Below the pieces are notes generated by a model. The model did not search any database, was not told the origin of the DNA, and worked only from the letters and a program-made list of their open reading frames with translations. Of a stretch of DNA of 64,000 nucleotides, positions 20,358-41,509 are shown piece after piece. The translations under genes and the position numbers were made by a program. The DNA lies in assembly GCF_017591425.1 (NCBI RefSeq), contig NW_024466512.1:22063501-22127500 (forward strand), given 5' to 3'. The stretch is from Ochotona curzoniae (Eukaryota > Chordata > Mammalia > Lagomorpha > Ochotonidae). The stretch's first letter is position 1. Each line of letters begins with the position of its first letter.

Positions 20358-20764
20358 AGACCAAAGCCAGGAGCAGACGCAGTGGTGTCTGAGGTCATGT
20401 GGTAATTCTCTCCATCGCCTCTGAGAGGGAGTATTGCCCAGGTTCCCATTGTACACATGCATAACCCCTTGGGCATTCCTTGGGTCAGGGGAGGGGGATT
20501 CTGAGATTCCTGAGGAGCTGAGAAATAATTCTAGGCATAAAGTCTAGGGGGAGAATTAAGAGAAAAAGTGGGAAGTGAAAACCTGCAAACCCTATGAATT
20601 CTGAAGCATTGTAATTTTCTTGGCTGTCATCCCATAGTCACCATGAGCAACAACTAATGTGGCTTAGTGATAAGAGGTCCTGCGTGCCTGCCTGGCATAG
20701 CCAGAGCCCACCCTGGGTGCATGGATGCAGAATCACCCCTCCCGACCAAGCAGACACTGGACAC

Positions 20765-22070
20765 CACGGGGTCAGAGGGTGTTTATTAACCCACTGGGGG
20801 AGGAGCTGAGCCAGGGCTCCCCATTCGGACTCATGCCTGTTCCGCCCACCAAGGCAGTGAGTGGGGGCATTCCTACAGAAGTGTTGTAGCCAATCTCACA
20901 ATAAATACATTCATTGTGGGGTGGAGGTGGGAGAGTGGGTGAAGGGCAGTAAAAATGCGTGGAATTCCACGTTCTCAGCTACAAAAATAACAGTCGTCCT
21001 CACCCAAGGGGGCTGGGGGAGTTGTCAGGACTGGACTGTAACTTACAGGCCTGGAGACTTCAGAGGCCCCTGAGCCCCGAAAGTGCCCCGTTGAGGTAGG
21101 ACAGGGGATGGGGGCTGAGGATTCCAGCTCCCAGCCTCTGCCCTTTGCATAGTTCCAAGAACGGGCTCCATGTGCCAGGTGAGGCTTCAGTTCTCCTCCG
21201 CCTGCTGTGGGCCAGGGGGAAAAAATGCTTGCTCCCCCAAAGGGGAGGCTGGCTCATTGAGTGCAGTGTTGTCACCCGTCCCAGGGAAGGGTCTCCCTCA
21301 CAAATGTCCACGGACCAAACCCGACAGGCCAATGTGGGTCCGAGGCAACGAGGGGCGGCTCAGAAGGTGCACGTGAGGGAAGGGGCCTACCTGGAGCTCT
21401 GTCACTGGAATGGGACCAAGAGTAGGCTGGCAAAGAAGGGCACAGGAGAGGACGAGGAAAGGGGGATGGTGCAGTCTCCCCTAAGTTGGGCCTGTGCCCA
21501 AGCTCGAGTCACGGAGGTCACGACGGCAGGCAGAGCCTGGGGACGTGGGAATTGGGAAGGTAGCCCAAGTCCAGAAGAAGGGCTGAAATGCACCAGGAGG
21601 AGATGGGGCGGGGCTGGGGCGCAGGAGCCCAGCTGATAGGCGTTCTTGCGTGTGTGAGTCTTCAGGGCCCAGGTGGTGGGGCTGCTGAGGTCTTGTCTGG
21701 CCTCTGGGCCATGCTTGGGGTGGTGACAGGGAGGCCGTCTGGACCTGCAGAGCCCTGCCTGGGAGAAAGAGGAATGGGACGGGAGGAAGAGGCCTCTCCT
21801 CCCTAATGTGTGGGTTTAGAGCACCTGGTCCCAGGGCAGCACCTACCTCGGAGGAGCACCGGTGGGCCTGGGCTGCTCACAGGTGGGGGGCTTGGAGACT
21901 GCGAGGGGGTTTTGACTGGGCGTGATGGGCCAGCCCTACAGAGACCTGGGAACTTGGGGTGGGGAGGCATGTTGCCGAGGGGTAGGCTGGGGAAAAGGGG
22001 TGTCTTGGAGACAACGGCCCCGGCCCAGGGCAGACAGGCCGGCTGGGAGGAGCCTCGTGGCGGCCTGGGC
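20765..22070 (-). other. SEMA4G: SEMA4G 3' UTR (predicted)
   Basis: Repeat-free, G-rich on the plus strand, continuous with the last coding exon and ending just past the AATAAA hexamer. A plus-strand AATAAA at 20900 means an extended MRPL43 transcript could overlap it. Confidence 0.6.
20782..20787 (-). terminator. SEMA4G polyadenylation signal AATAAA
   Basis: Reads TTTATT on the plus strand, about 1.28 kb after the SEMA4G stop. No other canonical signal lies between. Confidence 0.6.
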
Positions 22071-30549
<8,479 letters not shown>

Positions 30550-30605
30550 CTTCTTGAGGAGGCCCAGACCAACAGAACCCCACAGGGGAGCCAGGACCCA
30601 AGTCC
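30550..30605 (-). other. SEMA4G: SEMA4G 5' UTR part of the start exon
   Basis: A long pyrimidine tract ending in TGCTCCCAG on the minus strand places the exon start at 30605, 56 bases before the ATG. Confidence 0.6.
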
Positions 30606-32763
30606 CTGGGAGCAGGGGAGGGTGGAGGTGAAGGGAAGACTTCACGGGGATCACAGTTCAGGGTAGTCACATGGGAGGTCAGGGGTCATGAGGCCATGGA
30701 AGTCACAGAGTCATGGGGCCAGGGGGGGTCCTGGAATGGGGGGGACATGGAGTCACAGGGTGGTCTGGCCATGGAATCTTGGCCAAGAGGTCAGAGGGAT
30801 GGACAGGTCACAGGCCAGTCTGCAGGAAATGCAGATTCCATCCGGGGAGAGGTGTGCAGGTTCCAGATGGGATTGTCCTGACTCCCACAGCAGAGCCTGT
30901 GTGTTCTCTAAGGTCACTTTTCTGAAACAAACAAACAAACAAACAAAAAACATACAGGGGGGAAGGAAAGCTAATGGACCTGTGTGTGGGTGGAAGACTG
31001 GCAGCAATGCCCAGACTTCAGGAAGGGCAGCTCACAGGTAGAAGCTGGTGTCCCCAGGGCTTCCACGCCTGTCTACCCGGACTCCATCCTTCCGGTCAGC
31101 TTTCTCCTCTGACGCATGGGGCTGGGGTGGAACTCATCCTCCTTCCCACACCCAGGCAACATGAATCCCCTGGGCCAGTTGGAAGGGTCCTGCTTTGGGG
31201 TGAGCTGGGGTTCTGAGCTTGTTCCTGTCTACAGGGAGTCCTTGCTCACTGCCTGTGGGGGTGTGTCCTTCAGGTAGGCCCCGGCAGAAGTGGTAAGGGA
31301 CCTCTGTTAACTTGGTCCTGTTTTCCCTTTGTTTTTTCTTCTTTCTGGCCTGAGAACTCCCTCTGGAATTTCTCCTTAATTAGACACGGCTCCTCCTCAG
31401 CATTCCTCTGCATATCTCTGCGCTGCCCATGCGAGTCTGTACTGCACCTTCTGGCAAGACTTGCGCTTGTGCCTCTACCTGCTAGCAGGTACTCATAGAC
31501 CCTGCTGGGGGAGAGGGGAGAGAGCTGGGGACCTGGGTCTGCACAGGAGACGTCAGGCCTGTAAAGCAGCATGTGGGCAAAGTCAACCCACGGAGATATA
31601 AGCAACAGCTTGAGTTCTCAGCTGCCTTGCTGGCTACATCTTGGGAGACCACTACCACACCAAGACCCTCTTGAAAGCTAACCCATGGGGGCTTAGCAGG
31701 GGGCAGGTGGCAGACCTCTTGACCTTTGGATGGGGCTCCTGAAGGCTCGAGGAGGCCTGACCCGTGCCATCTCATTAGACACCCATAGGCAGTGTCACAA
31801 GCTGTTTCCTCTCCCTTCCAAGTTAAACATTAACACTTTGGCCTTGAAGGGAGAGGAGGGATCAGGAGCTGGCCAGAGGGATGAGAGGGATTTGGAGAAG
31901 TCATTTAAGAGCAGAGGTGAAGCGTAGCCCTGTGGTGGGCAGATGCCAGAGGGGCAGAGCAGAGGAGTAAGCAGAGAGACAAGGGTTCCCGGGCCATAGC
32001 AAAGCCATCAGCTCCTGGCGAGGGGGCCAGGGCAGCAGGAGGATCCAGGCAAGCAGCCCATGCCCCACCTCTCACTGGGAGGCACACCTGTTTACTTTTG
32101 GGGCCTCCTATTTGCTTAGCATGGAAGGCAGGGGTGGGGGGGAGTAGAGAGAAGCCCTATCACCAGGAGGGACCAGTCCTTGGCACTGGGCAGAAGGAAC
32201 ACACACCTGATTCAAGGTGCCACTCAGTGTGTAGCATATGGCACTCAGGTTTACTTTATGAGTCACATGATATGGAGGAAGTTGACGTGCAAGCGCACAG
32301 GTGCACACACACATGAGCTCACAAAGAGAGCTGTGAGCATATGTGTTCCTAGGAGTTGCACACATACACACAGGTGGGTTTGTGCACACATGTGAACAGG
32401 TTTGGTCATGGCCACACACAGCTACACATACTCAGGTCGTATGGCCTCAAAGGTTGACACAGAGGGCTATGAAGTCATACGTGCATGTTTATATGAAGGA
32501 CTACACATCTATTTAACAGAAGTGCCCTGAGTATACACATGTGTGTACAAAGACACACACCCAAACCTGTTGAGCAAATGGTTCAGGACTCACATGCCCA
32601 TGGAGTCCCCAACACAATTATGTGCATGTAAAAACCAAAACACACATGCACACAGCAGTCTGTTCTTGCTGCAGGCTTGGAGCAAGTGGCCACTGGGGTG
32701 AGATGCAGAGCAGGGCCCTGCCTCCCTTTCAGGAAGTGCCAACTCTAAGGCCAGATTCCCAGG

Positions 32764-32801
<38 letters not shown>

Positions 32802-33770
32802 GGTGGTGGGGTGGAAAAGAGGTAGGGAGAGGAGTAGGGAGGCTTCCAAGCTAGAATTTTCACATGGCATGGGCACATGAATCCAGGCTATACTGTAATG
32901 GAGGGAGGGAATAACCAAGTCAGGCAGTTGTAGCCTTTAGTTTCAGCAAAGGGAAGTTGGAGTGGAACGGGTAGCATAGCCCTCCTGTGCAGTTCTAGAT
33001 GTGGGAGTTGGGCTGGCGGGTTGGGCCCCTATTTAACCTGTTGGGAGGGAGGGTGGAGCTAGATGGGCGGGGTGAGGCATGCTATCCCTTTCCCCCAGTG
33101 GTAAAGCGGGTTCAAGGTCTCCAGTTCACACCCCAGTCTTCACCCGGAGCTCCATAGTTCGGATTTCTCCCCTGGGCCAGCCCAGTGAACTCTGACCACC
33201 TTTTCTCTCTCATATTTTGGGGTGAAGGGACCAGGGGCAGAGAGACCCCCGAACAGGACCGATGGAAGATTGGCCCGCTCTCTCGACCTTCATCCCAGAC
33301 GTCCACCTGCTTGATGCAGGCCCCTTGCCCAGCAGGAGAGCCGTTTCTGGCTGGAGAGGGCGTCTCCCCCACCATCCCCTTCCTTCATCAACCCCAGGCG
33401 GCCCACGGCTGTCTCCCTCCGTCAGGTCTAACCTTAGTTTCTACTGCTGCAGCTCGAGGACAGGCTCTCCTTCCATACCGCTGTCGCCGGGAGACATGAC
33501 CCAGATCCCGGGCAACGCTCTTCACCACGCCGGTCCCGCCCCGCGCCGGCCACCGACTCCGCGGCGGGGGGTCTGCGCCCAGCGCGGTCCGAGGCCTGGC
33601 CCGCGCCCCTTTAGAGCCGATATGCGGGGCCGGGGGACTTGGCAGGGAGAAAAGGCCTGGCTCAGTTGGGAGGGTGGAATAGACGTGGGGAAGGCCTTGC
33701 CTAGCCTCCGGCCCGGGCCCTGCCTCGACCCCCGGTTCCGCCACCGCCCGCACTCCCTGCCTCCTCTCAC
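30606..33770 (-). other. SEMA4G 5' intron
   Basis: No coding exon seen. Left end (30.66-30.80 kb) has degenerate GTCACAGAGTCATGG-like repeats; 32.28-32.64 kb is a CA-rich low-complexity zone; a pure GT run follows at 32.77 kb. Human MIR608 lies in this intron of the human gene; I did not recognise a counterpart. Confidence 0.5.
32766..32799. repeat. (GT)17 microsatellite
   Basis: Uninterrupted GT dinucleotide run in the SEMA4G 5' intron. Confidence 0.95.
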
Positions 33771-33970
33771 CTTTGCGCTGCGATCTGGGGCCATAGAGAC
33801 GGCGATGCTGGACTCCTCCGCCTCACGGCAACAGCTGCGGGAGAAAGGGGCCGCGGCCGGAGGCGGGGCAGGGGTGGAGGAGGAGCCGGGGCGGGGGCGG
33901 GGGCTTGCTTGGAAGGCGGGATCGGCAGTGCAGGGCCCAAAGAAGGGCACTGCTCTCGGCTTCCGCGCCC
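33480..33970 (-). promoter_or_regulatory. CpG-rich promoter and non-coding first exon of SEMA4G
   Basis: CG-dense block. A strong minus-strand donor (GCAAAG followed by GTGAGAGG, exon end 33771) can splice to the acceptor at 30606. GGGGCGGGGG GC boxes lie just upstream near 33.89 kb, consistent with a TATA-less start around 33.80-33.95 kb. Confidence 0.6.
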
Positions 33971-34640
33971 CCCACCCTAGCACAATAGAGATGGCTGAGG
34001 GCGAGGCTGTACCCAGCCCTTGGACGTCTGGGGGTCCCGCCTCCTCCCGCTGTGGCAACGCCCTCTGGTGATGGCTTCACTGTCAGGAGCGCCCTCCACA
34101 GGTTCAGAACCCACCTGCCCCTCCAAGCTCCTCCCCTCTAACAAGTCTACTCCGGGTCTTTCTCTGACCGCCTGGCTTCTTGCTGCCATCGGCCTAGGAT
34201 GAAGAGGCGGGGGTGGGGCTACAGGTGGAGACCACGCGTTGGGCAGCACAGGAGCAAGATTGGATCTTGATTCCCACCTGAAAGGTTCCTGCAGCCTAAC
34301 TGTTCAGGTGAGTGGGTTACAGGGAACCCAGCATTAGGGTCTGAACGAAATCTGAGCTCTGGCTGTGACCCTGGATGATCCTCCTCACCACCTATTAAGT
34401 TCTGAGAAGCAAGAAAGTGACCAGGGCCATGTATGTAACTGACTGAGGCATGAACCTAGGAGTCACAACAGGATTCAGTGGCATCCTTAATGAGGGGGCC
34501 ATGTCTCTGGTTCCCCAGAGCTTACACCATTTGGCAGTTTATCACATACAATCTCGTAGTTTGGACTGCCGTGTGTGACTGCAGGCTGCTAGACAGCAGG
34601 GCCCACATCACACTTCCACCTCCTCCAGCGCTCTGCAAAT

Positions 34641-34681
34641 TGTGTGTGCGTGTGTGTGTGTGTGCGCGCGCGCGTGTGTGT
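34641..34681. repeat. (TG)n(CG)n(TG)n run, Z-DNA prone
   Basis: Alternating purine-pyrimidine throughout, with a CGCGCGCGCG core flanked by TG repeats. Confidence 0.85.
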
Positions 34682-34942
34682 GGAGGGGGAGGCAAGTAGC
34701 CTGGGAAAAATGCTTACCTTGTATACATACTGCTCAGCTTCTTTTTCTTGTACCCTCATCCCACCCTGAGGAATCAATAGCCCCAGTTTATAAATGGCAC
34801 AGCAGGGACTGAGAGGTTAAAGGAATCTGCTTTGAAAAATCATTGTTGTGTTCACGGAAAGGACAATCAAGATTGGAAATCTAAGAAGGAAGCAGACTAA
34901 GCCTGAAGGGATGACGTTGCCAGTCAGACATGAGCAAGTTTA

Positions 34943-35228
34943 GAGCAGGCACTGTGGTGAATGTGGAACCGCTGCTGGGGAAGGTGCCTCGATCTGTCAG
35001 TTTAGGTCATGGCTCTCTTGCTTCTGATCCGGCACCCTGCTAATGTACCTGGGAAGCCACAGGTGGTGGCGTGAGTACCTGGGTGGTTGCTGCTACCCCC
35101 ACTGGAGACTTAAATGAAGTCTGGCTCCTGACTTCAGTCTGACTCTGCCCCCAGCTGTTGTAGACATTTGGGGAAATGACCCTAGCAACTGGATTTGTCT
35201 TTCTCTTTCAAATTAATAAATAAACCTT
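34943..35228 (+). mobile_element. Old C-type SINE, intergenic
   Basis: Diverged copy from GCAGGCACTGTGG to TTTCAAATTAATAAATAAACC. Confidence 0.65.
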
Positions 35229-36837
35229 CAAACACGGTATAAGTTTGTACATAGACTTGTACTGGGGAGTGGGACAAAAGGGTTGGTAGGGAAAAGATAT
35301 GGAGAATGTTTTCAAGCTGATGAGTCAAGAGGGTTTCAAGCAGGAAACAACACAACAGTGGGCTAATAGCTGGGAAGACAATACCAATCTGAATGAGCTG
35401 ACAGACTGAGGAAGTCTGAGCTGGAAGACCAGCAGACATGGCTGAGAAAGATCCATCTAGAGTTGCTGTGGGAAAGCTGACTGATGGCTACATAGTGCTA
35501 GCCAGGACATTAAGCTGCAGGGGCCCAGTGGCCCCAGTGACTTCAGGTACTGAACGATGACCAGCAGGCTAGCTGTCATGGCAGACTCTGCAACTCACCC
35601 AACCACCCTCTGAGGCAAGCCCTTCTCCACTGACAGATGTAGGACCTCACACATTTCTAAAATTTCTCATGTCCATGCCTACTACCAAGGTGGCACTTGC
35701 TAAACTGTGACTGGGCAGCTACTTCCGACAGTAAAGATTCAGAACACAATCTACTTCTCTCTGCTGTCCTCCACAAAGGTGTCAGAGGAAGCCCCACTGA
35801 CGTACTCTTTTCTACAAATCAAACTGACACAATATTTATGAGGACAATACTGGCAACAGAAAAAAAAGGAGGTTCAGAAAGTCAAACCAAGAAATGAACT
35901 GTAACCCAGCTACGATCTTGTGCCCGAGATCCTGGCAAGTCATTCTTGGAGCAGGATGTCTGTCACCCTGTAAAGGCACTATCTGGCTGCTTTTCAGGGT
36001 GGCTCCAGGCAGAGCCTATTTGCAAACCTCTGCTGTACTTCATGCATAGAGAACATAAGCAGGTTTCATTTTTGCAAACTGATTTTCTCATAACACTCAG
36101 GGAGTGGCTGAGGGTAGTACTGCTGGCTACTTGGCACCAGATTGCAACCTCCGATCACTCAGGGTTTTGGGGCTCTAGCCTTTGCACTGTAGCTGAGATC
36201 TTAGGTGAAGGGGGAGGGTATGGACTGGAACCTCAGTGGGGGAACCTGAGGTGAGAAAACTTGACTTTTCCTGCTTCCTGTTCATTGTGCAGTGTTTCTG
36301 TCTGGGTTGTGCCATCTCCACCTCTGCCTTGTCCAGCATGTCAGCTGGTGTGGTTTTTATTTTAGCTGGAAAGTGGAAGTGCTTCTTCCGAAGGGATCAT
36401 CACCAGTGTTGCAGTCTCGCTGCTCCACTGTGCCTCAGAAGCCAGTTTTCCCTGTTGAAGTTTCCCTCCCAGCCAGCTCAACCCAAAGCTGGCCCTTCCG
36501 GTTTGCCCTCTCTTGACTCCAGCCTGAGGAATGGCTGTCAAGGCAAAAGAAGTGTCAGGACTTGTCCACAATGCTGGCAAACCACCACCCACCACTGCTT
36601 TCTCAGCTTCAGCATTGTGGGTTTCAAAAAAATAAAAAAGTCTAAAACCAAATTTTTAATTTGTTGGCAGAGACAGAGGTGAACAGAGAAACCTCTGGAA
36701 CTCTCTGTGTCTGAAGAAATGTCAGTATATCCCAAAGTGCCTGCTTAAGCTTTGTCATCTGGGGAGCCAGGTTAGGGCTAACTAGGAACAGTTAGCATTT
36801 ATCGGTTTCTTGCTATAGGCTAAGCACTATGCTTTCT

Positions 36838-37151
36838 TTTTTAATTAATTTATTTTTATTGGAAAGGCGGATATACAGAGAGGAGACAGAGATGAGGATC
36901 TTCCATCTGATGGTTCACTCTCCAAGTGGCCACTACGGCTAGACCTGAGCTAATCCAAAGCTAGGAGCTCTTCTAGGTCTCCCACGCGGTGCAGGGTCCC
37001 AAAGATTTGGGCTGTGTTTGACTGCTTTCCCAGGCCACAGGCAGGGAGCTGGTTGGGAAGCGGAGGTGCTGGGATTAGAACTGGTGTCCATATGGGATGC
37101 CAGCACATTTCAAGGTGAGGACTTTAGCCACTAGGCCACTGCGCCAGGCCC
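36838..37151 (-). mobile_element. SINE, antisense, with 15-base target duplication
   Basis: Bounded by AGCACTATGCTTTCT at 36823-36837 and 37152-37166. The reversed head ends in GCCAGGCCC. Confidence 0.93.
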
Positions 37152-37639
37152 AGCACTATGCTTTCTCAACTTGTACAAGGCTGTGCTGCCTGCTCTCCAC
37201 TATCTACTTTGTGCCTGGCCCGAGTTGCCCCATTCCACCATCCCAGTGCTGGAGAAAAATGTGTCACACTTCATCTGCTCCTAACCAGCCTGTCAGAAGA
37301 GACCAATACTGATATGGTTGTGGAAGCTGAGGCCTCTGGCAATGGTGCCTATCCCTTCCATGAGCGCTGAGGTTTCTGTCCTTTGAGCGGATAGCAACCT
37401 GTGTCTCCTCAAGGATGGCATGGCCAGGTCCATATCTGCCTGAGAGTGGATGTGCCCCCAAGCCCTCCTCTTGACTGGGGACTTCAGAACAAAGGACTCA
37501 GCCCAAGAATACTTTACCCGTTAGGGCTGCCTCAGCAACAAGGTATTTTACTTTGGCTAGAAACAGGTAGATTCACATGAGCTCTGTGTTCTTATTCACC
37601 ATGAATCTGCTGAAACCTAACAGAGTGCTCTGGGGGCAG

Positions 37640-37949
37640 GTGCCACAGCAAAGTTAATGTGGTGTGTGTGTGATGCCAGTATCCCCTTAAGAGCGCTGAT
37701 TTGAATCCTGGTTGCTCCATTTCCAGTCCTGCTCCCTGCTAATGTGCCTAGGAAAGCAGTGAAAGACAGCCTAAGTCCCTGGGTGTCTGTACCTACGTGG
37801 GAAACCCGGAAGAAGCTCCAAGCTTCTTTGGATTTAGCTCAGTTCTGGCCATTAGGGGAATGAACCAGTAGACGGAAGACTAGTCCATCTGTCTCTCCAC
37901 TTCCCTTTGTAAATCCATCTTAAAAAACAAAACAAAACAAAAAATCCTT
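37640..37949 (+). mobile_element. Old C-type SINE near the SLF2 3' end
   Basis: Diverged head with GTGTGTGTGTGATGCC, then the conserved CCCTGCTAATGTGCC and GAAGAAGCTCC blocks, and a CAAAACAAAAC tail. Confidence 0.65.
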
Positions 37950-38293
37950 AAAAAGTAAAAATAAAGAGTGCCAAGCATGCAGCAGGCACTTAACTTGTGT
38001 TGAACTGACATAGCAAATGAGGTAAGAATGAGATTACTCAATTTCTGATTGCAAGGTATACAGTAAGCTAAGCGGTTATGTAAAAGTGAGGTGTGTGCAA
38101 CTGTGGCTTTATGTTTTCCAGAAATAAAAGACATTAAGCTGGAAACTGGAGAATCAACAGTAATAGGAACAAAGAAGAAAATCTGTTTTAGAACTAGGGC
38201 ATGGGGTAAGAGAAGAATAAGACATCCCAGTAGTTTCTCACCTCCCTTCCCAACGAATATTACCAAACACATCTTCAAACTGAGAAAAAGCAG

Positions 38294-38299
38294 TTTAAT
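38294..38299 (-). terminator. Distal SLF2 poly(A) signal ATTAAA
   Basis: Reads TTTAAT on the plus strand. Just beyond it on the transcript lies a CTTTTTCTCAG stretch suited to a cleavage region. Confidence 0.45.
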
Positions 38300-40566
38300 A
38301 ACACACGCATACATTCATAGGACTTTAAACAAGATGTAGTGTAAAATCTTAAAAAAAAAAAAGGAACGAGGAAGGAAACCTGCAATTACTGGCTGTTGAA
38401 GCGCGCTGATGGATTAAATGGCTGATAGAACTGCTCAGGGAAAACAAACACACGGAAAGGAGGTGCACCAACACTGTTGATGAGTAAGAAATCGCCACCA
38501 CAGATCATGCTGGCTCTCTACACGCCCAGCGCCCGGACCCCACTGTCTCCCAGGAGACAAACCAGGACTGTCAGCCTCGAATTCCCCAACTGAGACCCTC
38601 ATCCACGAAGCATTTACAGTTGTTTAGGTTTTAAAGTTTGGAATTATTCTTTCTTTAAAGATTCCACACATAATTACTACTGGCCAGTTCCCACCAACTA
38701 TTATTTGTTTTGATAAAAAAAAACCAAAAGCCTGGATGACAACATGCTGTTTTCTAGCTTCTACATCTGGGGAGATTTCTGTAAAGTTCAAAGGAAGATA
38801 CTACTTGCACCTAAAATGCCAGCCTTCAAAAAGGTGACAAAGGCACCAGTGCCATCAGGAGATTGATGGAAAATGGACAAATGCTGTCACTTTGCTGCTT
38901 CCTAGATGCATTTTGTGCATGAAGAGCCTCTTAACTTGGTATCACTAAGAGAATTCTATTTTCAGATACAAGAAAAGCAGTTTCAAAAAAGCAAACAGTT
39001 ACACACAAAAGTATAAGCACAAGTACCTTAACTTTTAGCTTGCAGTAAGGGTAATTAGCTTGACATACATCTCCAAAAAAAAAAAAAAAAATTAGACAAG
39101 GTGATATTTTGGCACAGTAACACTGCCAAACACACAACCGCTCAGTGCAAGCTTTGTTTGCCAAGTCCTGAAGTGGGCCTGACATTTTCTGTGCAATGGA
39201 CATTTTCTGCCTCTCCACTGTCCCATTCACTGGGCAACAACAGCTGAAGGGAGACAAAAATGGGGGCTCAAGAGAGAGAAGGAAAATACTTGATTTGGGA
39301 GGAAAAACATGGGCTATTTGTGTTAACAGAGAATCACATAATTTTCATGAGAACTCAAATGTAAATACTGACTGGACTATGACCTGGAGACTGGAGCTTT
39401 CCACCCGCAAGTCAGAAATGCAAAGGCCTAACCTGATGTCTGGCCGTTGGCTTTAAAGGGACAGATGGAGATTTTTCTTTGATGAAGACAAGTAAAAATA
39501 GATTCTTTTTTCTTATTGGAACTGTTAAATAAAAATGTATCAAAGTGGTTTTAAACTGATGGACAGTTACCTCTGGAAACTGCAATACAAAAGGGTCACT
39601 TAAAAAAAAAAACCTGCATAACCCACTTGTCCCCCATTAATGTACAGGATTAGAAAATATTTACACACTGTAATTATAAGCAATATAAGCAGTATTTTAT
39701 ACGTTGAGATTTTGTACACTTTACACAATGCAAAACGAGAAAAATATGAACACTTACAAAATTACACACAAATAATGTATCTACAAAGTCTTAAATTACA
39801 GCGTGAAAGCTCCCATTGCTGGGCAGATAGATGCCAGAGTTTCAAGCTACTGTCAAATACAACTCTTTGTATCTATCCCTTCAATCTTAAGTGGCATTTT
39901 GTAACAATACCCTTGAGAGGTAGTATCAAGATAATATTCTTACCAGTAAACTCAGCACAGAATAAAAATCTTTTGTTGGGCTGACTCTTGGAGCCTCCTT
40001 AGTTGGGCCTGGGCTCTTGGAAACTTCATTAGTCCTCCCTATAAAATCTCTAACTGCCCAATGCTTAACATGAGCTCAAAAATTACTGATACTATTTTAA
40101 AAGATAAACTTAAGATACAAAGTTTTTTACTCTTAAGCCTCAATTTAGAGGTAGAAAGTGAGTTTTCAAAATTTATTTTTCCCCCTCTCAAATCATAAGT
40201 GTCAGGTCTGGCTCCTCCTTTCTCCACCATCTTTGCCCCCATGGAGACACGAGAATGCTCAAGAAAGCAGGTCACCACAGCCAACACTCAAAGAACAACA
40301 CAACAGCAACAACAGGTGGCATTCTTTCAGGCAACAAATCCCTCTCAAAAGGGCATTCAGTCAATCAGAGAAATGTTTTCAGTTGGCTGGGAAGAGTCTG
40401 CTACAGCCAAAGGCTCTGAAGGTCCCTTGGCCTAAAACCAGATGCACCTCTAACCCACCACCATTGAAACCAAAGGATGGCTTTCCAGTGTTTAAGAATT
40501 TAGAGCAGCTGTGGTATTCAAGTGCAACAATTCCAAGACACAAGCACACGACTGCACACATACTTG

Positions 40567-40590
40567 CACACACACACACACACACACACA
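40567..40590. repeat. (CA)n microsatellite in the SLF2 3' UTR
   Basis: Pure CA run of about 12 units. Confidence 0.9.
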
Positions 40591-40769
40591 GAATCCCAAC
40601 ACTACCTAGCCCAGGTTTCTGCCAACGTTACATACTCAATGGAAAAAAGTTTTTTTTTTTTTTAAAACTTCCCCAGATTTTTAAACATCTACAATATAGA
40701 CTTCTGTAATATAGTTTGCAAGGGCCAGAATGCTAAGACAAGAATTTAAAATTTAACCAGTATTAGAAA

Positions 40770-40788
40770 ATATATATATATATATATG
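40770..40788. repeat. (TA)n microsatellite in the SLF2 3' UTR
   Basis: Nine to ten TA units. Confidence 0.85.
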
Positions 40789-41020
40789 CACTTAAAAGAA
40801 ATATAAAACAAATGTGGTAAGGATGTTTTGGCATAAAACCAGCCATTAATTTATACAGCATCTTTTTCCCTTAAAGGAATCTGACAATATACCAAACTTC
40901 TGCTTCAGCCTGTTTAAATGTATTTTAAAAACCTATCATTTATAGTCTTGAACAGTGGATTTAAAATGCATGGATTCAAACCTCTCTGTGATTTACCAGA
41001 ATTACAGGAGAGATTTATGT

Positions 41021-41026
41021 TTTATT
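41021..41026 (-). terminator. Proximal SLF2 poly(A) signal AATAAA
   Basis: Canonical hexamer about 485 bases after the stop. It would make a short 3' UTR isoform. Confidence 0.4.
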
Positions 41027-41509
41027 ACTAAACTTTGTCTATGCTTTCCCTTGTATTCTGAAATAGCCAGGTGGGAAAATTAAACTCAACTGGTACTTAA
41101 TCTTGGTTTTCGAGTAAAACTCAGGTTGGTCCAAATTCATTTTATCCACATTTCCTGTGATTAACCAAGTGCCACCATACCTTCTAAAAGGAGATGACAG
41201 GTTTCCAATATAACAAGAGAAGTTATTAAAAGCAGGTTAGATAAGTGACTATTTACTGCAACACTGACCCTCTTCGTACAGAACTGTTCTTCCAAAGGGT
41301 CAGCTGCCTTAAAAATTAAGCAGACCCATTTCACATCTGCTTCAGAAATGGCAGTTTCTTCATTACCAGCTTCACACAGGGTATTCATATGGCACATGTG
41401 CTGTATGTTTTTGTAGCATCCCACTGGATTCTGTAGCAACCTTTCTGCTCCTTTCAGAAAGGCTCTTTTGAATTTCTCTTGGTTCACACTTTGGCTGCTA
41501 TAACTGCTG

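Larger units (their letters stand above)
33971..38270. other. Intergenic region SEMA4G-SLF2
   Basis: Unique AT-richer sequence with three SINEs and a purine/pyrimidine-alternating run. No exon-like frame was recognised. Confidence 0.5.
38275..41509 (-). other. SLF2: SLF2 3' UTR (predicted)
   Basis: 3.2 kb of AT-rich unique sequence between the SLF2 stop and the distal ATTAAA at 38294-38299. No SINE is present, although the flanking introns are full of them. Alternative upstream AATAAA signals on the minus strand are at 41021-41026 and 40172-40177. Confidence 0.6.

Noticed and set aside
21145..21636. 163-codon plus-strand frame at 21.1-21.6 kb
   Set aside because: It lies entirely in the SEMA4G 3' UTR on the opposite strand and shows no domain.
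30550..30654. Upstream in-frame ATG giving SEMA4G a longer N-terminus
   Set aside because: A strong acceptor at 30606 places that ATG in the intron, and the signal peptide begins directly after the ATG at 30549.
30606..33770. Counterpart of human MIR608 in the SEMA4G 5' intron
   Set aside because: I found no hairpin sequence I could recognise as that microRNA; it may be restricted to other lineages.
33262..34071. 269-codon plus-strand frame over the SEMA4G CpG island
   Set aside because: Long open frames arise easily in CG-dense promoter DNA; no family is recognised, and it runs antisense across the predicted first exon.
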